From the NCBI RefSeq assembly GCF_024362695.1, contig NC_065406.1:7254001-7318000 (forward strand): 64,000 nucleotides of DNA, written 5' to 3'. The stretch's first letter is position 1. The number at the start of each line of letters is the position of its first letter. Source of the DNA: Pectinophora gossypiella. Its lineage: Eukaryota; Arthropoda; Insecta; Lepidoptera; Gelechiidae. The position numbers and the translations under genes are program-made. This document shows, one piece after another, positions 58,704 to 64,000 of the stretch. The notes under the pieces were generated by a model. That model was not told the DNA's origin. It saw only the letters and a list, made by a program, of their open reading frames with translations, and did not search any database.

Positions 58704-59043
58704 CAGCCTCCGTGGTCTAGTGGTAAGAGCGTTAGGCTCACGATCTGGAGGTCCTGGTTCGATTCCCGATGGGGACATTGTCGAAATCACTTTGCGAGAC
58801 TGTCCTTTGTTTGGTAAGGACTTTTTCAGGCTTGAATCACCTGATTGTCCGAAAAAGTAAGTTGATTCCGTGCTTCAGAGGGCACGTTAAGCCGTTGGTC
58901 CCGGCTATTAGCCGTAAAAACACCTCCACCAACCCGCAGTGGAGCAGCGTGGTGGAGTATGCTCCATACCCTCTTCGGTTGATTGAGAGGAGGCCTGTGC
59001 CCAGCAGTGGGGCGTATATAGGCTATTTATGTTATGTGTGTGT
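58704..59043 (+). mobile_element. Full-length tRNA-derived SINE, family 1b, 14-bp TSD
   Basis: The head (cctccgtggtctagtggtaa, box B ggttcgattcccg) is followed by the shared gcacgttaagccgttggtcc, then a different 3' half (ggctattagccgtaaaaaca, ccaacccgcagtggagcagc, gtatataggctatttatg). AAATTGAACTATAA at 58690-58703 and AAATTTAACTATAA at 59044-59057 form a target-site duplication with one change. Reference copy for the fragments at 10972, 14745, 30438, 44780, 46625 and 47371. Confidence 0.85.
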
Positions 59044-59587
59044 AAATTTAACTATAATCTTAGCGCTAAGATGACGAAGTGCTGGAAAAATGAACAGTGC
59101 ACCAAATACGGTGGCATGACTTCGTGGTCGGAAGTGTCCGGTGCTGTATAACGGTCGACGGGATCGGCTATCGAGGGTCTATACTCAATTACTAAGACAC
59201 AGCCCGTTACCGCCTGACTGGGTTCCACGGTAATAGATAAAATGCTCTTGCCTGCCTATTTATAAACTCGACGTAACCTAAGTAGGCAACAACAACGGAT
59301 AGGTAATCAATTATGTGCTCCATTTTGTATTGACACATATCTTACTTAACTACCTAATCGTATACGTTTGTACCTAATATCAAATTATAACCAAGACAAA
59401 AAACGAATATTTATCGATGAACAACCGTTGTTCTGTCGAAGAATTTCTATTTGTTCCTGCTACAAGATAAAAACTTGGGAAAGGCTCGTTATAAAAAACG
59501 CTTACGTTTACTACCTAATACAGATTTATTAGGTACGGTCGTGGTAAGTAAAAGAAGTTATTGTAACGAATTGGCGAATAGAAAAAC

Positions 59588-60116
59588 GTGGGTGTACCTA
59601 CTGTGAAGATGCAAATGAATCGACAGTCGATTAACAACAATCTTGCGGCGGGCAGTGACCCGCGCGACGGGCAAGGCCAACCAAGGCCGTTATACAATCG
59701 CGATTACCCACACCACATGCATACTATTAAAGCCACTATTAATATCCACATCCAATCTCGCTTAACGATGTGTGAATCGATGGACTTTTTAAGCAATCTG
59801 CAATGATTATTACACGTTGATAGGGTAGGGTAATTAAGAGCTCGCGCCTTGTTTAACAACGAAAGCGAATTTGGTTAAAATGGAAATTGCATAATTTATC
59901 TTCTTTTTGTATCAGGTGAAGTTTTTTGAAAAAGTTCTGTTCTTGTGTTTATTTTTACATAATTTATATAAATACCTACAGCATTACACGGACACGGCTA
60001 TTATGTACCGTGATTCGATTACAGGCAAATTAGTAGTGGAGCACGACGAAACCGATCTCACGGGGGCTGCAAAAACCCTATTGAATTTGTGTACGACCAC
60101 CGTTAGGAAACTCTAG
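59588..60116 (+). other. Two weak candidate exons, unidentified
   Basis: 59588-59806 is an open frame with a polar, gene-like middle (LAAGSDPRDGQGQPRPLYNR). 59982-60116 follows a good acceptor (aatacctacag) and codes HYTDTAIMYRDSITGKLVVE, then an acidic and Thr/Leu-rich end (GAAKTLLNLCTTTVRKL) before TAG. The second reads like a C-terminal exon. Neither is recognised, and I could not link them by splicing or find other exons. Confidence 0.3.
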
Positions 60117-60119
60117 GCC

Positions 60120-63100
60120 GACGGTAGCGCCGATTCTTATTTTTTTTTTTCAACTAAATACATTTACTTCTTTCGGACTTTAAATGCGTTTCGTCTTTAA
60201 AACAGAAAATAATTTAATCCACTTCTTATTTCACAAAGAAATTCATTTATTTTCAAATCAGATTTTGAAGCGATCCTGTGTAAATACATGGAATAAGTAA
60301 CTATAATATCGCGAACGATTTTATCTGACTGTTCATATTTACGATATAATTGCATTACATTGTGCGAACATTGAAGCTCTAAACAATCAGATCCAGCACG
60401 ATTGCTGAATGGATTCCCACATTTCAATATTCGCGACGCGTAGATTAGATCGAGCCACTACTGTTTATTTGATCATTTGATAACCGTGTATGTTGAGGTA
60501 ATTACGTTTCTCCATTACTGCGAGGAAATGCAAGGAATTGGATTTGTGCGTAACGGTACTTGGGAAGGAAATATCTGAGTAGATTGAGCTGTGTAACATT
60601 CCGTATGGATTACGCACTGTTTTGATCTGCCTAGAGAAAGCACCGCACATTGAGAGATAGGTCTTAAGCTACTCTACTTTTGTAACTGCTTTATTCATTC
60701 AAAGTCAAGTTGTAATCTAAAGAACACTGAAGCTCATTGTTAAAGCTTAAGATCTTTCATCAATTATTACCCTCAATATAATGTTATTACTTGATTAGTT
60801 TTATCAACGGCATCTGAACTGTTTAAATATGTATATGTAGCTGCAAAAGAATAAATGTAGGGAATAATTAAAATATATTCTAACAAAAAAGATTACAGGG
60901 TTGAAAAACGTAGGTAGGACGGTTTTCAACACACTCAATAAAATGACAGATGTGATGTCAATCAGTCGCCGTTCGGGGAGTCGCTGTCAACGCTAGAATT
61001 ATAGGTCAGTAATGGCCAGTAATTAGATAAAAGACAGAATTTTAGGCTCTTAATACATTACATTACATTTTATACTTCCAAGTTTCATATTTATCCACAA
61101 CTATGTAGATTGCCCTGCCGCTAGCTATGCAATATAGTGTCTCGCATCCTGCTAGTCTCGCCGGAACAGCTAAGCTAGATAGTGTTATAAGCTAGATAGC
61201 TAGAAGAAGCCTCCCAGCTGCCATGTTGTATTAACATTCCTCCTCGGCCTCTCATACAGTGCATTAAAAACTCGACTCATGTCATATGACTTCCTTGTCT
61301 TGCGTTTCCGCTTTCCTCGTTCTTTTAGATAAACCTTTTATACTTTGTAGTTCATTTATAGAGTGCAGTGTGCGTGTTTTAACTTTACAAATAATCTTGA
61401 TGGAGACGTTATACGATCTTCTTAAACTTGTGCCATTTAGTAGAAAAAGTAAACGAATTAAATTAAAGATCAGTTTGTTATTTTTGTGGGTTATTGTGAA
61501 CACATTTTTTTTTCTTATACGTCATTTTGAGGAAATATAATTCATAAGAAAAAGAGATGTTTTATGGTCGTGACTTGCTGCGTTTACTTAGTTACTAACT
61601 AGCGAAACATTTTCCTAATGTATAAGAAAGAAGTCGGAGGAGCAAAAACTGTTTACTTACATAAAGCAGTTCTCACGGACACGTTAGATGGGAATTATTC
61701 ATAACCACATAGAAACGTCTAGCTACTACTAGAATACCGTTCTGTGTGGAATAATTACTAAGAAGATTACTCTTTATTGTGTTAATTGGGTTTTAAGAAA
61801 ATAGGTGTATCGCACGTTGCAAGTAAGAGGCGATAAAAGACGAAATGCAAAAGAGTAAAATAGATTACTGAATGCAATAAAACATCACCCGAACCTAATT
61901 AATTGTTACTTTTACCGATACCTTTACGTGCCGTAAAAAAAAAGTATTGAGACGCGCGGAACCCAGACCACCAACAACGGTCAATGGCGCAACCTTCATT
62001 GTGCAACCCACAATACACAATCAATATATGTATTACGTTTCGACTGTAACTTAATTGTAGTGGCCACGACTTTGACTTTTATAATAATATAGTTATCTAC
62101 GACTGATCGTGAATAATCGTGATTGATATGAAATGGTTTCCAGGATTTGTGCCGGGTTAATGGCAATAGGCTCGCCGGTATTACTAGCACTTAAACATAA
62201 CTGGCTAGAAGTGCGTATGTATACTATACACCTCTGCCTTCCCTGTCCCTTCGAGGATACAAGCGTGAAGCTATTTTATTATATATTTGTTATGTTGGCT
62301 AACCGTGTCAAGAACTGAAGAAAAGGGAAGCAACTGCGGCTTTTGAAGTACTCAGTTGAATCTTCACGTTATGAGGACTTGATTTTTTTTATTAGAATCC
62401 TAGCAAAAACGTTGTGTTCCCGAGTAAATTGCCCACCTACTCGGCATCTTATCCAGCCACCGAGGCATTAAACCAGCTAAAGCCCACGACGTAACTGTAT
62501 TCTGCGTTGCGCTGATTGCAGCTGCGCAAAAACTGCGCGGCGCATGCGTCGCCAATCCAATGTACGCGGCTCAGCACTCAGCTCAGCACATGGCCATTCC
62601 TGCAGACGACAAGAATGCCTTCACGTCCATCTTATAGATTAAAACTGTTTCTACGACGAGTAATTTTCAAAATAGACTAACTTTCTTCATAATGTTTCAT
62701 TACAGCTTTCAGATTATGACACAAATTCTTTTCAGCTATGTAGAAAGTTGATAAACTTTTCCGTTTTTGTAGTTCTCGTATAAAACGGACGTTTATTTTG
62801 TTTTCGTTTCGGGCTGTACGTGACAAAAACCTTGAAAAAACCATCACAAATTTAGACTATTTTTATTCGAATTTGTGTCTTCATTCAAAATGTAGGACGT
62901 CGATCGTAAACATCGCAATGTAGCGCTGTAAAATATTGCGATTAATTTATTTTATCTCCGACGTGTATGGCTTCTAATGATAAAATTGACGTTGAAAGAT
63001 TCACTGGGTAGAAACGAAGTCATGACATTACTAATCGAGAAGAATGTTGGTAATGGGTCCGATATCGGTCGACAAGCGCACATAAGGTACGTATCTCCGG

Positions 63101-63970
63101 TTCTCACTGCGAGCCGCGGCCGCATCCCTCAAATGATATGGCAATAGAAACCATATACGGTGACAAGTTATCTGATAAGTTCTTCTAATAAGTTCTCTGA
63201 AAAACACAGCATTAAATTGCTTTCACGTTCTATGGACGTCCCGCCCACATAACGTACGTGTGTGAGAAATATAAAGTGTAGTATCCCTTATGTAAATACC
63301 TGCTTCAAATTCAATAGTCGTTCTCGATTCATTTAAATGATAACAATGACAGGGTCGCTTCTGCCAACTAACTGTGGGGAATGTAGATAACTACGAGTAC
63401 TTATTGGTTACGTTCTCACACCTTTTAAAAATAGAACTATGACGATTATCTCTACTTATCTAAGTAAGAACAAGAATAATAAGAATGTACGCAACTTTAC
63501 AACTCACGCATGCAAACATTGTAATAATTTTCAACCACATAAAGATGGGATTCATGTACACAACGTCACTCAAACCAAAACAAAGTATCTGTAGAACTCG
63601 TTATAGAAGTTAATAATTATATGGGGACCCCCTAGGGTGTCATTAGGAAGGTTGGACGTTTCTGTTTTTGTACGTGGTCGAGGTAAGAATGACAATGTTC
63701 TCTACTTCCACGCCGCGGCCGCATAATTATTACCCTCCGCTAATTCGAAAGTTACGTGAATAATTTATATAATTATATGCTGCCGCATTAACCCTCAAAG
63801 AACGTAAAACTGTCTCTATTAAAAACAATAACTCGATACTTGTCACCGTTCCACGCTAGATAACATTGTATTCCATACTAAGAGTACACTTATACACTGA
63901 TTCTTTAGACCATAACAGATATTGCGTAATTGTATGGTAATTAAATGAACCACGTAAGGGAAAACGTCAA
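60120..63970. other. Non-coding, nothing firm
   Basis: AT-rich with small GC-rich patches at 62500-62580 and at 63110-63125 and 63710-63722 (both have ccgcggccgc). 60941-61000 is the copy of the 60-bp motif at 15546-15605. No exon with both splice signals was found, although the N-terminal exons of the ZP gene should lie in this direction. Confidence 0.4.
60941..61000 (+). repeat. 60-bp sequence shared with 15546-15605
   Basis: See 15546-15605: same orientation, 54/60 identical, with a 27-bp identical core. Confidence 0.7.
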
Positions 63971-64000
63971 ACTTACAAGCAGCCATTATCGTTATTACAG

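Overview
This is AT-rich nuclear DNA from an insect, most likely a moth or butterfly. The reasons are GT/AG-spliced genes with short exons, a dense population of tRNA-derived SINEs and LINE 3' tails of a kind I associate with Lepidoptera, many small inverted-repeat elements, and a cuticle-type zona pellucida (ZP) protein gene. It is not bacterial: there are no operons, ribosome-binding sites, CRISPR arrays or phage genes. The species cannot be fixed from the sequence.

Four protein-coding loci are supported. (1) 1-243, minus: an open exon that runs off the left edge, not identified. (2) 24099-25448, minus: one long exon coding 450 residues of a Ser/Pro-rich, probably disordered protein of unknown family; locus 1 could be its next exon across a 24-kb intron. 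(3) 47215-49756, plus: a four-exon gene for a 141-residue secreted six-cysteine protein, Kazal-like, which shows up only after splicing by eye. (4) 52117-56836, minus: the last eight coding exons of a ZP-domain membrane protein (389 residues seen), with furin site, transmembrane segment and short cytoplasmic tail; its N-terminus lies further right and was not found. Decayed copies of one of its exons sit in the next intron.

The rest is non-coding. 244-24098 and 25492-47214 are long intergenic or intronic tracts filled with SINEs (two main tRNA-headed families), LINE 3' ends (two still readable as the C-terminus of a reverse transcriptase), hairpin elements (18633, 21459, 29096, 33562, 40580, 42016) and a dispersed element at 38186-40287 that carries a strict 134-bp tandem array. 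Two GC-rich islands (about 13590-13800 and 45110-45300) stand out. 56837-64000 is mostly plain sequence with one SINE and a few weak candidate exons.

The genes do not form a pathway. The Kazal-like and ZP products both enter the secretory route, but the sequence does not show that they work together. I found no clearly new biological system; the most useful observations are the hidden Kazal-like gene, the decayed ZP exon copies, the 134-bp array and the nested mobile elements.
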